Assembly (NCBI GenBank): GCA_024403655.1
Contig: JAKSRK010000014.1
Location: 1 to 42,268 of the forward strand
Length of the DNA: 42,268 nt
Direction: 5' to 3'
DNA from: Saccharofermentans sp.
GTDB taxonomy: Bacteria; Bacillota; Clostridia; Saccharofermentanales; Saccharofermentanaceae
How positions within the stretch are numbered: the first letter of the stretch is position 1; each line of letters begins with the position of its first letter. The notes beneath the pieces were generated by a model that saw only the letters and a list, made by a program, of their open reading frames with translations, had not been told where the DNA came from and made no database searches. Position numbers and translations under genes: made by a program. Positions 7,262-16,529 of this stretch are shown here, in pieces.

Positions 7262-8971
7262 ATGGTCTGGTATTATGCCGCACAGTTCATAATAGTTATA
7301 TTAGCTACCCTCATGTATGCTTCCATGTGGCAGAAGCATTTCGATGTAAATCTTTCCCTGATGTTCTTTGTCGGGGTTATATCCAATTTCGGCTACTATA
7401 CGCTCTCCATTTCAAGCAATGTGCAGGAAGCACTTCTTGCTAATAAAATCGCATATCTCGGAGGATGCTTCGGGCCGCTTTTTATAATGCTGCTTATCTT
7501 TAACCTCTGTCATATTAATATTCCACCCATAGTAAGGAAGCTACTGTTCCTGGCTACGTCTTTGGTATATCTAATCGTAATTTTTGCGGGGCACTCGAAG
7601 GTTTTCTACAAAGAAGTAGTATTCGAGAAGGTGGGAGGAGCTAGCTGGATCAGCAAAACTTATGGCCCCGCGCATGCTTCGTTCACTATCCTCTTGCTGG
7701 TATATACCACTATTAGTTTTTGCGTTCTAATCTACAGCTACGCCAAGAAGAGGGATGCATCCAGATACATGATCTCACTGCTTTTTGCCATTGAGATAAT
7801 AACCGTTGCCTTATATGTAGCAAGAAGAGTAGCCGGATGGAGGATAGAGACTGTCCCCATGACTTATGCTCTGACTGAGATTATCTTCCTTCTTATCGTA
7901 TATAAAATAAATATTTACGATATAAGCTATGCTGCAATAGATTCCTTTATAGAGAAGGGCAAGACGGGATTTGTCTCGATTGACTTTAAGTACAATTATC
8001 TTGGCAGCAATGAGACAGCAAAGAAGTATCTGCCGCAGCTTGAAGTACTTACGGTAGACCGTTCCATAAGAAGGAATGCCGAGTTTGGAGAACTTGCCAC
8101 AAAGTGGATAAAATTATTCGATGAGACTAATGCCAAGAATAAGCACCATTACGAAGGACTGGACGGCAAGATATATCTTATTACCATTAACTATCTTTAC
8201 GACGGCAGAAAGAAGAGAGGCTACCAGCTCTTTATCGTTGACGATACCAAGGAGCAGAAGTTCATAAATCTTATGAATTCCTTTAATGCAAAGCTCAGTT
8301 CTGAGGTTAAGGCCAAGACAAGACATATTGAAGCGATGCACGATAAGCTTATAATCGGCATGGCGGATATGGTAGAGGGCAGAGATAACTCTACGGGAGG
8401 TCACATAAAGAGGACCAGCGAGGGCGTACGAATTCTCCTTGAAGAGATTAAGAAAGATAACGTTTACGATCTCTCACCGACATTTTGCCGTAATCTTGTT
8501 AAGTCAGCGCCAATGCATGACCTGGGTAAGATTGCAGTAGACGACGTTATCTTAAGGAAGAAAGGGAAGTTCGAACCGGAAGAATACGAGCAGATGAAGA
8601 AGCATGCTGCAGAAGGTGCCAAGCTTGTGGATCAGATTCTCGACGGTACTGATAACGATTCCTTTAAGACGATGGCAACCAATGTCGCTCACTATCACCA
8701 TGAGAGATGGGACGGCTCCGGCTATCCGGAAGGACTTATGGGAGAGAGCATTCCGGTAGAAGCAAGAATTATGGCTATCGCGGATGTTTACGACGCTCTT
8801 GTAAGTAAGAGAGTATATAAGGATAAGTTCTCTTTTGAGAAAGCGAACGAGATTATTCTGGAGGGCATGGGAAGCCAGTTCGACAAAAAATTAGAGCGGG
8901 CATATGTGAATGCCCGCCCCGCTCTTGAAGCTTATTATTCTTCCTTAGAGGACGAAGATATTACGCATTGA
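7262..8971 (+). CDS. Membrane HD-GYP cyclic-di-GMP phosphodiesterase
   Basis: A 569-residue membrane-bound signalling enzyme. The N-terminal ~220 residues have about seven hydrophobic segments, like the 7TM sensor module of some histidine kinases. Residues ~230-330 form a PAS-like segment, then a linker helix, then an HD-GYP domain at ~355-560 with HD at 419-420 (APMHDLGKIA), HYHHERWDG (477-485) and the GYP triad at 487-489. HD-GYP enzymes hydrolyse c-di-GMP, or the 3'3'-cGAMP variant in some families. Start ATG 7262 has GGAGG 4 bases upstream. The last 11 bp overlap the 3' end of convergent fabF, and the end of the coding region contains the apparent fabF terminator. It could be the opposing activity to the two GGDEF proteins at 14700-20465, which is inference. 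Confidence 0.9.
   Translation: MVWYYAAQFIIVILATLMYASMWQKHFDVNLSLMFFVGVISNFGYYTLSISSNVQEALLANKIAYLGGCFGPLFIMLLIFNLCHINIPPIVRKLLFLATSLVYLIVIFAGHSKVFYKEVVFEKVGGASWISKTYGPAHASFTILLLVYTTISFCVLIYSYAKKRDASRYMISLLFAIEIITVALYVARRVAGWRIETVPMTYALTEIIFLLIVYKINIYDISYAAIDSFIEKGKTGFVSIDFKYNYLGSNETAKKYLPQLEVLTVDRSIRRNAEFGELATKWIKLFDETNAKNKHHYEGLDGKIYLITINYLYDGRKKRGYQLFIVDDTKEQKFINLMNSFNAKLSSEVKAKTRHIEAMHDKLIIGMADMVEGRDNSTGGHIKRTSEGVRILLEEIKKDNVYDLSPTFCRNLVKSAPMHDLGKIAVDDVILRKKGKFEPEEYEQMKKHAAEGAKLVDQILDGTDNDSFKTMATNVAHYHHERWDGSGYPEGLMGESIPVEARIMAIADVYDALVSKRVYKDKFSFEKANEIILEGMGSQFDKKLERAYVNARPALEAYYSSLEDEDITH
8885..8917 (-). terminator. fabF terminator inside the HD-GYP coding region
   Basis: Inverted repeat GCGGGCAT (8896-8903) / ATGCCCGC (8910-8917) with a 6-base loop. 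On the minus strand it is followed by TCTAATTTTTTG, a proper T-tract, 44 bp past the fabF stop, and it lies within HD-GYP codons. Confidence 0.75.
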
Positions 8972-10196
8972 TATCCTTGAAAAGGAGTGTCGCGTTATGT
9001 CCGCCAAAACCGAGAGAATTGCTCATGGCGTAATTAATCTCACGCTTTTTGCCCTGTCCGAAAGTATAGTCGAGGTCGAGTTCATCCTCTCCTTCAACTG
9101 AGTTACGTGTTACGTGTACGTAGTTCTCATTAATTGCCTTAACACATACGATCGCTTCAATCGCACCTGCGCCGCCGAGAAGGTGTCCCGTCATTGACTT
9201 GGTGGAGTTAATGGAAACGTTCTTTGCATGCTCGCCGAGAGCAATCTTTATGGCACGTGTCTCAAAAAGATCGTTAAGGTGAGTTGAAGTTCCGTGTGCA
9301 TTTATGTAGTCGACGTCAGAAGGCTTAATACCTGCGTTCTCGATAGCAAGTCTCATGGCAGTAGCTGCACCCTGTCCTTCGGGATCGGGGGAAGTGATGT
9401 GGTAAGCATCGTTAGTAGCACCGTAGCCGACAAGCTCAGCAAGAATATTAGCGCCTCTTGCCTTTGCATGCTCATACTCTTCAAGAATCAGTACTCCGGC
9501 ACCCTCACCGAGTATGAAGCCGTCACGATCCTTGTCGAAAGGTCTGGATGCCGTCTCGGGATCTTCGCTGAAGGAAAGAGCCGTTAATGAGGAGAATCCG
9601 AATACACCTGCGGGAGTAATAGCTGCTTCAGTACCGCCTGCGACCATAATGTCAGCCTCGCCGAGTCTTATTGTGTTATATGCCTCGCCGATGCAGTGAG
9701 TTCCCGTGGAGCATGCTGTTGATATATCTATATTCTTACCCTTAAGACCGAACTGAATGGAAATATTAGCAGATGCCATGTTTGTTATAACCATGGGAAT
9801 ATACATGGGATCGACTTTTTTGTCAGTGAAGAACTTGGGGATTTCTTTCTCGTGCTTTTCCATTGCACCGATACCGCAGCCTACGATAACACCGACTCTG
9901 AAAGGATCTTCCTTCTCAAGCTCGAGACCTGACTGTTCAAAAGCTTCCTTAGCGGCAGCTACTGCATACTGAGAGAATACACCCATTCTCTTTGCAGACT
10001 TAAAGTCCATATACTTCTTGGGATCGAAGTCTTTTACTTCGCCTGCAAGCTTTGCCTTGCAGTTGGATACGTCGACTTTGCTTATGGGGCCGATCCCGTT
10101 TCTTCCTTCAACAAGACCCTGCCAGAAAGATTCGACATCATTTCCCAAAGGCGTAATGGCGCCCATTCCGGTAACTACGACTCTCTTTGTGTCCAT
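8961..10196 (-). CDS. fabF: Beta-ketoacyl-ACP synthase II
   Basis: Condenses malonyl-ACP with a growing acyl-ACP in type II fatty acid synthesis. The 411-residue length is normal. The catalytic triad is visible: C162 in STACSTGTH, H301 in NAHGTSTHLND and H338 in STKSMTGHLLGGAGA. GAGG precedes the ATG. The gene stands alone rather than within a fab cluster and is divergent from a TetR-ABC operon, with a palindromic operator in the spacer. Confidence 0.97.
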   Translation of the reverse strand: MDTKRVVVTGMGAITPLGNDVESFWQGLVEGRNGIGPISKVDVSNCKAKLAGEVKDFDPKKYMDFKSAKRMGVFSQYAVAAAKEAFEQSGLELEKEDPFRVGVIVGCGIGAMEKHEKEIPKFFTDKKVDPMYIPMVITNMASANISIQFGLKGKNIDISTACSTGTHCIGEAYNTIRLGEADIMVAGGTEAAITPAGVFGFSSLTALSFSEDPETASRPFDKDRDGFILGEGAGVLILEEYEHAKARGANILAELVGYGATNDAYHITSPDPEGQGAATAMRLAIENAGIKPSDVDYINAHGTSTHLNDLFETRAIKIALGEHAKNVSINSTKSMTGHLLGGAGAIEAIVCVKAINENYVHVTRNSVEGEDELDLDYTFGQGKKREINYAMSNSLGFGGHNATLLFKDINA

Positions 10197-10313
10197 ATAC
10201 TCTATACCTCTTCATTCTATTTTTCCTAGTGAAGTTTATTGGAATCGAATTGTTTCTTAAACTGTGAGAGAAAGAACTTTGTATTAATTGACAGAGAAAT
10301 AAAAAATACCTCA

Positions 10314-10345
10314 AATTAGGACAAAATTACGAATTTGTCCTAATT
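10314..10345. promoter_or_regulatory. Palindromic operator between fabF and tetR
   Basis: Perfect inverted repeat with 12 bp arms (AATTAGGACAAA / TTTGTCCTAATT) and an 8-base centre. Each arm provides a TTGTCC hexamer on one strand, spaced about 17 bases from AT-rich -10-like sequence. The likely ligand is the adjacent TetR-family protein; whether it also controls fabF is open. Confidence 0.7.
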
Positions 10346-10376
10346 AGGAAAGCTAGGGTATTTTGTAACGGGATTG

Positions 10377-10385
10377 TGGTATTAT
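10377..10385 (+). promoter_or_regulatory. Extended -10 promoter of tetR
   Basis: TGgTATTAT, 28 bp before the preferred ATG at 10413 and about 30 bp after the palindrome. Confidence 0.45.
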
Positions 10386-10412
10386 CTTCCTATCGGACGG
10401 AGGTTATACAAG

Positions 10413-10955
10413 ATGGCACTACTTACCAAAGGCGCTATAATGACGGCATTTGAAGAAATGCTTTCCGAGATGACATTCGATAAGATTACGGTGTCTGCTC
10501 TTGTGAAAAGGAGCGGAGTAAGTTCTAATACCTTCTATTACAACTACAGGGATAAGTTCGAACTCCTTAATGAATGGTTCGGAACCAAGCTCGACATAAT
10601 TAGAAACGGTGACGATCCCACTACATGGCAGATTGCCATTAAGAAGTTCTTTCACATGTGCCGCGACAATCCCAGGCTCATACACCATGTAATTCATTCT
10701 GTATCCAGAGAACAGCTGGAGATTTATATATTCGAGATAACCGACAGGGTATTTTTGAGTAACGTAAGGAAGAAGGTCGCGGGAAGAGACATTCCCGACA
10801 AGAGAGTGCGTCAGATTGCAAGATTCTGCACCTATGCATTTATCGGATTTTTCCTTGATTATATATGGGGAGACATGGAAGATGACATCGACGAGAGAGT
10901 CGACAGTTTAAGCAGAATATTTGACGATTTTATCGCGAGTGCCATCTCTCATTAA
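10413..10955 (+). CDS. TetR-family transcriptional regulator
   Basis: A 180-residue one-domain regulator. The N terminus holds a TetR-type helix-turn-helix (FDKITVSALVKRSGVSSNTFYYNYRDKFEL, about residues 22-51); the rest is a helical ligand/dimerisation domain. ATG 10413 is chosen over a TTG at 10374 because GGAGG lies 9 bases upstream and the TTG overlaps the -10. It sits 6 bp before an ABC exporter gene. The usual arrangement is a TetR repressor acting on its own exporter operon, and the palindrome just upstream fits that. The inducer is unknown. Confidence 0.88.
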   Translation: MALLTKGAIMTAFEEMLSEMTFDKITVSALVKRSGVSSNTFYYNYRDKFELLNEWFGTKLDIIRNGDDPTTWQIAIKKFFHMCRDNPRLIHHVIHSVSREQLEIYIFEITDRVFLSNVRKKVAGRDIPDKRVRQIARFCTYAFIGFFLDYIWGDMEDDIDERVDSLSRIFDDFIASAISH

Positions 10956-10961
10956 CAGCTT

Positions 10962-12692
10962 ATGAAGAACAATCTTAAGAAGATGTTGTCATACTATAAG
11001 CCGTATCTGGGAACTTTCTTCCTGGATATGTTTTTTGCTGTCGTAGCTTCGGCAATAGCACTGGTAATTCCTCTCGTGGTAAGAAATATTACCGCGCAGA
11101 TTCCGAACATGACACCTGAGAGCGGAATGCAGAAGATACTGACCATAGGAGCGGTTCTTATATTTCTGGTCATCGTCCAGTTCTTTGCTAACTACTATAT
11201 TGCCTATGTGGGACATGTGATGGGCGCGAAGATGGAATACGATATGAGAGCAGAGATATTCTCACATTATCAGAAGCTCTCATTCTCATTCTTTGATGAT
11301 CAGAAGGTCGGTCAGCTCATGAGCAGAATTACCAATGACCTTTTTGAGATAACGGAACTTTTGCACCATGGTCCGGAGAATATTGTCATATCACTTATTA
11401 AGATTGTGGGCGCGCTTATTATCCTCGCAGGCATAAGCGGATATCTTACTTTATCTGCATTTGTACTCCTGCCGTTTATGTTCCTCTTTGCTTTTATCCT
11501 TAATAAAAGAATGCGTAAGGCCTTCAGACAGAACAGGGTAAAGATAGCCGAGATTAATACTCAGATTGAAGACAATCTGTCCGGCATCAGAGTAGTAAAG
11601 TCTTTTGCCAACGAAGATATTGAGAATGAGAAGTTCAAGGCAGGTAACGACGGCTTTTTGACGGCAAAGAAAGCATCCTATCTTAATATGGGTATTTTCC
11701 AGTCCGGCATGACCGCCTTTACTCTTCTTATTAATATTGTTGTTATTACGGTCGGAGGAGCTCTTATGAGTAAGGGTCTGGTAGAGGTTCCTGACTTCGT
11801 TGCCTTTCTTCTTTATATAAACATATTTACTGAACCCGTACGTACTCTCGTAGATTTTACCGAACAGTTCCAGAACGGCTATACGGGATTTGAACGCTTC
11901 GTCGAGATGGTAAGTATAGAACCCGACATTAAGGATAAGGAGGATGCAGTTCCTCTTACGGATGTTAAAGGTGAGATCAGATTCGAAGACGTATCCTTTA
12001 AGTATAAAGACGGAGCTCACAGAGTTCTTCGCCATATAGATCTTAATATCCCTGCGGGTTCTTATGTTGCTTTGGTAGGATCTTCAGGCGGCGGTAAGAC
12101 GACTCTTTGCAGTCTTATACCCAGATTCTACGATGTCACAAAGGGTTCTATTAAAATAGATGGCAAAGACATTCGTGACGTCAGTCTTAAGAGTCTTCGC
12201 GACAATATAGGAATAGTTCAGCAGGATGTATACCTCTTTGCAGGAACAGTCTACGACAACATTAGTTACGGAAGACCCGGAGCATCCCGCGAGGAGATAA
12301 TAGAAGCGTCCAAGCTTGCAAATGCACATGACTTCATTATGAGCCTTCCCGAAGGTTATGAGACCGATATAGGGCAGAGGGGAGTTAAGCTCTCCGGAGG
12401 TCAGAAGCAGCGCATCTCCATAGCAAGAGTATTTCTGAAGAACCCGCCTATTCTGATATTCGACGAAGCTACGAGCGCACTTGATAATGAGAGCGAGAAT
12501 ATAGTCAAAGAGTCTCTCGAAAGGCTGGCAAAAAACAGAACGACGCTTGTTATTGCTCACCGCCTGTCTACTATTCGTAATGCTCAAAGGATATTGGTGC
12601 TTACCGAGAATGGCATAGAAGAAAGCGGAACGCACGATGAACTTATAAAGAAGAACGGAATATACGCTTCTCTTTATAAGTGGAATGAATGA
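10962..12692 (+). CDS. ABC exporter, fused membrane and ATPase domains
   Basis: A 576-residue half-transporter of MsbA/LmrA type, which would dimerise in the cytoplasmic membrane. Six membrane helices lie within residues 15-300. The nucleotide-binding domain has Walker A GSSGGGKT (373-380), Q-loop at about Q420, signature LSGGQ (477-481), Walker B ILIFDE (497-502) and the H-loop H533. The substrate is unknown; such exporters carry lipids, drugs or peptides. The ribosome site before ATG 10962 is weak, so translation may be coupled to tetR 6 bp upstream. The stop overlaps the region before the XRE gene. Confidence 0.93.
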   Translation: MKNNLKKMLSYYKPYLGTFFLDMFFAVVASAIALVIPLVVRNITAQIPNMTPESGMQKILTIGAVLIFLVIVQFFANYYIAYVGHVMGAKMEYDMRAEIFSHYQKLSFSFFDDQKVGQLMSRITNDLFEITELLHHGPENIVISLIKIVGALIILAGISGYLTLSAFVLLPFMFLFAFILNKRMRKAFRQNRVKIAEINTQIEDNLSGIRVVKSFANEDIENEKFKAGNDGFLTAKKASYLNMGIFQSGMTAFTLLINIVVITVGGALMSKGLVEVPDFVAFLLYINIFTEPVRTLVDFTEQFQNGYTGFERFVEMVSIEPDIKDKEDAVPLTDVKGEIRFEDVSFKYKDGAHRVLRHIDLNIPAGSYVALVGSSGGGKTTLCSLIPRFYDVTKGSIKIDGKDIRDVSLKSLRDNIGIVQQDVYLFAGTVYDNISYGRPGASREEIIEASKLANAHDFIMSLPEGYETDIGQRGVKLSGGQKQRISIARVFLKNPPILIFDEATSALDNESENIVKESLERLAKNRTTLVIAHRLSTIRNAQRILVLTENGIEESGTHDELIKKNGIYASLYKWNE

Positions 12693-12702
12693 GAGGGAAG
12701 AT

Positions 12703-13110
12703 ATGGATATCTCACAAAAGATAGTAAGACTTCGTAAAAGAAATTCCGTATCGCAGGAAAAGCTTGCGGCAAGACTTGGTGTAAACAGAGATACGCTTAA
12801 TAATTGGGAGCGGGGAATATCTGAGCCGGATACTGCTCAAAGAAGAAAACTCGCGGCTCTCTTCCATATGTCGCCTTCCTACTTTGAGTCCAGACCCTCA
12901 GGGCTTAGTATGCTCGTTAAGATCCTTGATGCCATAACAAAAAAACACAGGTTGGCAGTTGTTGCTGCTTCCGCTGTGTTTCTCTGTATTGCTTTTGTAT
13001 TTTTACTGCTTGCCGTGAAATTTACGAGTTTTATTCTCGGCTTCATGGCTCTGTTTACTGTCTTTATCTCCTGCCTCGCATTTACCTTCTACAGCAGGAA
13101 TAAGAAGTAA
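12703..13110 (+). CDS. XRE-family HTH protein with membrane anchor
   Basis: A 135-residue protein. Residues 1-60 are a Cro/C1-type helix-turn-helix (ISQKIVRLRKRNSVSQEKLAARLGVNR...). Residues ~80-130 contain two hydrophobic helices, followed by basic SRNKK, so it is probably tethered to the inner membrane face. ATG 12703 is preferred because GAGGG ends 5 bases before it; an ATG at 12685 would overlap the ABC gene by 8 bp. It is last in the TetR-ABC operon and its stop abuts the convergent GH43 gene. Confidence 0.83.
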   Translation: MDISQKIVRLRKRNSVSQEKLAARLGVNRDTLNNWERGISEPDTAQRRKLAALFHMSPSYFESRPSGLSMLVKILDAITKKHRLAVVAASAVFLCIAFVFLLLAVKFTSFILGFMALFTVFISCLAFTFYSRNKK

Positions 13111-14682
13111 TTATCCTGCCTTATACGAAAGGTTTTTGAAAGTAACGTAACTGTCGGAATCCTTACCACAGGAAGAAGCGTAGATACCTACGGTACAGCC
13201 TACGAATCCGCCTGCAACTTCCGTTGATAATGTGGCTACGGATGCTTCACCGAGCTCCTTGCCGTCACAAAGGATTTTTGCACTAAGACCGTCAACTACA
13301 ACCGATATGCTGACGGAAGTTCCTGCAGCTGTCTGACCTATTACTTCGTCTTTGCCGTCCTGACAAAGGATCATGGAGCAGTTGCCGTCAGTAATCTCGG
13401 CCCTTAAGTTATAAAGATTATTCTGCATAAGAACCAGACCTGCGCACTCGCCATCCTTCAGGGAAGAAGCATCCAGTGATGCAGTAGCGGTGAAGTGGTG
13501 GTGCTGCTGTCTTATGGAGATATAAGAAGGGCTGGCAACTTCCTTAATGTTGTTCTTACCTGCATGAAGCTTAAGCCCGTCTGAAGTAAGTTCATACATG
13601 TCGGAAGAAGCATTTCGAAGGAAAAGGAACTCATCTCCCAGCTCCTTCATTGAAGAGAAGACATATTCCTTATCTCTTCCGGGAATAGAAGTCTTATGGC
13701 CGCTTCTGCATGTGTAGGAATCAGGGTCCTTCTCGGGATCCCACTCAGGAAGATTAATCTCTACCTTATCCGTCAGCATACCTGTTCCGGGATTAACTAC
13801 AGGCCAGTCCTCTTCCCAGATGAACTTGGCAAGGAAGGTCTCTCTTCCCATTGTCGTATAGCGATTCAGGGGGCGAACCGCAAGCATGGTCATGAACCAC
13901 TCGCCGTTAGGAGTCTTAACGATATCGCCATGTCCTACGTACTTGACGGGATAGTCATTTCCAAGGTGTCTGTGCGTAAGAATGGGATTCTTGGGGTTGC
14001 CTGTATAAGGTCCGAATATATCCTTACTTCTGCAGATCATTATGGCGTGCTCGGGGCCTGTTCCGCCTTCAGCATGCATTATGTAGTAGTAACCGTTTTC
14101 CTTGTAGATATGAGGTCCTTCGGGCCAGATGCAGTTCTTAAGAGCACCATTCCAAACGTCCTTCTTCTCACCCTTGAAGCACCAGTTCTCAAGGTCTAGT
14201 TCGGCAATGTAGATATACCAGTCGCCGTTATACTTGGGGCCACCGTCGGGATTGGGATGAGTGCCGATATAGTAGCACTTGCCGTCATCGTCGAAGAAGA
14301 GGGAAGGGTCGATACCGTCAGCCTCGTTAAGGTAATGAGGCTCGGACCAGGGGCCTTCGGGATTCTCTGCCGTCACTATGAAGTTACCTCCGTGAGTAAC
14401 GTTCGTGCAGATTACATAGAAAGTGCCGTTGTTGTAACGGATAGTGGGAGCAAAAAGTCCCGCTGAGTGGTCTGCCCCTTCAAGCGGGAGCTGTGAATCT
14501 CTGTCGAGGACATTTCCTATCTGTTCCCAGTGAACGAGGTCCTTGCTGTGCATGAGGGATAATCCGGGGAAATAAGCGAAAGTGGAATTACAAAGGTAGT
14601 AATCTTCACCTACTGCGCATATGGACGGATCCGGATAGAAGCCCGGCATTATCGGGTTGTCGGCATAAATGTTACTGGACAT
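13111..14682 (-). CDS. GH43 beta-xylosidase / arabinofuranosidase
   Basis: A 523-residue cytosolic glycoside hydrolase with no signal peptide. An N-terminal five-bladed propeller carries the GH43 acidic residues: D18 in FYPDPS, D125 in DGIDPSLFFDDDG and E188 in WPEGPHIY. A C-terminal beta-sandwich (from about residue 335) is typical of xylan 1,4-beta-xylosidases of this family. It is expected to trim xylose or arabinose from imported xylo-oligosaccharides. AAGGAG precedes the ATG. It starts 17 bp after the stop of a LacI-type/GGDEF gene on the same strand, so the two probably form an operon. Confidence 0.9.
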   Translation of the reverse strand: MSSNIYADNPIMPGFYPDPSICAVGEDYYLCNSTFAYFPGLSLMHSKDLVHWEQIGNVLDRDSQLPLEGADHSAGLFAPTIRYNNGTFYVICTNVTHGGNFIVTAENPEGPWSEPHYLNEADGIDPSLFFDDDGKCYYIGTHPNPDGGPKYNGDWYIYIAELDLENWCFKGEKKDVWNGALKNCIWPEGPHIYKENGYYYIMHAEGGTGPEHAIMICRSKDIFGPYTGNPKNPILTHRHLGNDYPVKYVGHGDIVKTPNGEWFMTMLAVRPLNRYTTMGRETFLAKFIWEEDWPVVNPGTGMLTDKVEINLPEWDPEKDPDSYTCRSGHKTSIPGRDKEYVFSSMKELGDEFLFLRNASSDMYELTSDGLKLHAGKNNIKEVASPSYISIRQQHHHFTATASLDASSLKDGECAGLVLMQNNLYNLRAEITDGNCSMILCQDGKDEVIGQTAAGTSVSISVVVDGLSAKILCDGKELGEASVATLSTEVAGGFVGCTVGIYASSCGKDSDSYVTFKNLSYKAG

Positions 14683-14699
14683 TGTATTCTCCTTAAATA

Positions 14700-16529
14700 T
14701 TATCTGGCGTTATTCTTTTTGATTCGTTTTTCCGTATACATTGCCTTGTCGGCTTTGTTAATGGAATCCATTAGTGAGCTCCAGCCTTCTACTTCGCAGA
14801 TTCCTATGCTGACTCCCACTGTATATTCTTTATTTATCCTCTCGTTCTCTTCTTCGAGATTCTTACGGACAGATCTTATGAACTGACCCATTCTGCCGGG
14901 GTTATCTAGGATAAGCACCGCCTCGAATTCGTCTCCGCCCATTCTTGCTGCAAACTCTTCTCCGGACAGGGAACGAGTCAGTGAAGATGCAACGGCTTTA
15001 AGCGCCACATCACCGTCTGAGTGTCCGAAGTTGTCGTTGATGTATTTAAGGTCATCCATGTCTATGCTTACGACTGCGACCTTGTCGGCTTCAGGGTCTC
15101 TGTGTTCAAGGATATCCGAGATTCTGTTCTCAAAGCCTCTTCTGTTGTTAAGTCCGGTAAGAGCATCTTTTACATAAAGATCCATGACATCTGCAACTTC
15201 ATATAGCCTGTCGTAAAGACGAAGTCTGTTAAGAGACTGACCGAAGAGCATGAGGGTGAATTCAAGCATCTCGTCAAAAAATTTTTCATGTGCATCTTTA
15301 AGTCGGAATGCACAGTAACCATATACCTCGTTCTTGTAGTGAATCGGCAGGAACATAAGTGTTCTGGGCGTTGTAATATCCTCTTTCTCGGGGATTAGTC
15401 TGTCAGACGGGAATCTTAAGTCGCTGATTTCTATCTCGTCGCCGTTAAGAGATCCCATTAAAGATCTGTCGTTCTCACGATATCTGCAAAGGCAGACTTT
15501 TGAGAATATTGAACTTTCCTTAAGGCTTTGAAGAGTTAGTTTGATACTTTCATTAAAGGTCAGAATTGATTCGTAATCAGAAGACATGATGATAAAGCCG
15601 TAGGTCTTCTGGTGATATTCTCTTAATATTGCATCCAGTTTGAGATAAGAATCTGTTGCGTTTGCTTCAAGCGTGACACCCGTACTTTCTCTTAAGAGGA
15701 GATTGCCCTGAACTACTATGCGTTTTTCCACTTCTTCTCCGGAAGCAATCTTCTCCAATGTGTTCATTGCGGTTAAGGCAAACAGTTCTTCCGGGATCTC
15801 GTATGTGGTAATTGACGGCGTTCTCATTCTGGCCATAGGCAGATTGTCGACACCTGTAATCATGAGGTCATCCGGAATACTGTATCCTCTTCGGCCGAGT
15901 TCATCACACAGTCCCAATGCCATATAGTCGTTGGAACTTACGATTCCCTTAGGAAGTGAACCGTCTTCTCTTATAAAAAAGTCTGCAGTCTCAGGTCCCT
16001 GGTTAATCCAGTAGTTGCCGTGGAAGATGCGGTCTTCTCCAACTTCGGCGCCATGCTCATTCATGGCTTTTACGAAGCCTTCAAGTCTCTCGTAGGAGTC
16101 CTTAAGGTCATCTTTTCCCATGATGAATCCGATGTCGGTACTTCCACAAGCTTCTATCATGTGCTTGGTGACCTGATACATGATACCGGCGTTGTCAGGG
16201 ATTATGTTGTAGAAGCCTTCTTCTTCGGATCTGATGCTTACTACGGGAGGGAGATCCTCAGTCTCTTTGAGTCTGTCCATGAGAGACTGACTCAGACCTG
16301 CATGGTTAAGAGTGTCTGAGCATAAGATGATGCCGTCGTAATTGCTGAGATTGGGCAAAGTAAGTATGCTTCTAAGTCCCTCAGCGTGGAGCGGATTCTC
16401 GTCGGGAACGACACAGTTGCCGAAGATATCAAGGCTGTGCCCGCGTTCCTCGGCGATGCTCATTAGTCTTTTTATAATCGCTGACGAGAAGTCGCGATAC
16501 ATGTCTCCGATAAATGCGCAAATATACAT
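14700..16529 (-). CDS. Cytosolic LacI-type sugar sensor / GGDEF protein (1)
   Basis: A 609-residue protein. Residues 1-285 form a LacI/RbsB-type periplasmic-binding fold (ICAFIGDMYRDF, NYDGIILCSD, GNYWINQGP, SSNDYMALG, ITGVDN) that starts directly at its first strand: there is no helix-turn-helix and no signal peptide. Residues ~295-445 look GAF-like (LPIHYKNEVYGYCAF). Residues ~450-605 are a GGDEF domain with DALTGLNNRRGF, the metal Asp D490 and an intact GGDEF at 531-535. The usual RxxD inhibitory site before GGDEF is absent. Predicted role: a soluble diguanylate cyclase gated by an intracellular sugar. It precedes a GH43 gene and is divergent from a second GH43. It is paralogous to the protein at 18618-20465. 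Confidence 0.88.
   Translation of the reverse strand: MYICAFIGDMYRDFSSAIIKRLMSIAEERGHSLDIFGNCVVPDENPLHAEGLRSILTLPNLSNYDGIILCSDTLNHAGLSQSLMDRLKETEDLPPVVSIRSEEEGFYNIIPDNAGIMYQVTKHMIEACGSTDIGFIMGKDDLKDSYERLEGFVKAMNEHGAEVGEDRIFHGNYWINQGPETADFFIREDGSLPKGIVSSNDYMALGLCDELGRRGYSIPDDLMITGVDNLPMARMRTPSITTYEIPEELFALTAMNTLEKIASGEEVEKRIVVQGNLLLRESTGVTLEANATDSYLKLDAILREYHQKTYGFIIMSSDYESILTFNESIKLTLQSLKESSIFSKVCLCRYRENDRSLMGSLNGDEIEISDLRFPSDRLIPEKEDITTPRTLMFLPIHYKNEVYGYCAFRLKDAHEKFFDEMLEFTLMLFGQSLNRLRLYDRLYEVADVMDLYVKDALTGLNNRRGFENRISDILEHRDPEADKVAVVSIDMDDLKYINDNFGHSDGDVALKAVASSLTRSLSGEEFAARMGGDEFEAVLILDNPGRMGQFIRSVRKNLEEENERINKEYTVGVSIGICEVEGWSSLMDSINKADKAMYTEKRIKKNNAR

Noticed and set aside
13094..13119. 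Hairpin at the junction of the XRE and GH43 genes (GCAGGAATAA / TTATCCTGC)
   Set aside because: The stem has a bulge and no T-tract on either strand, so it was not called a terminator.
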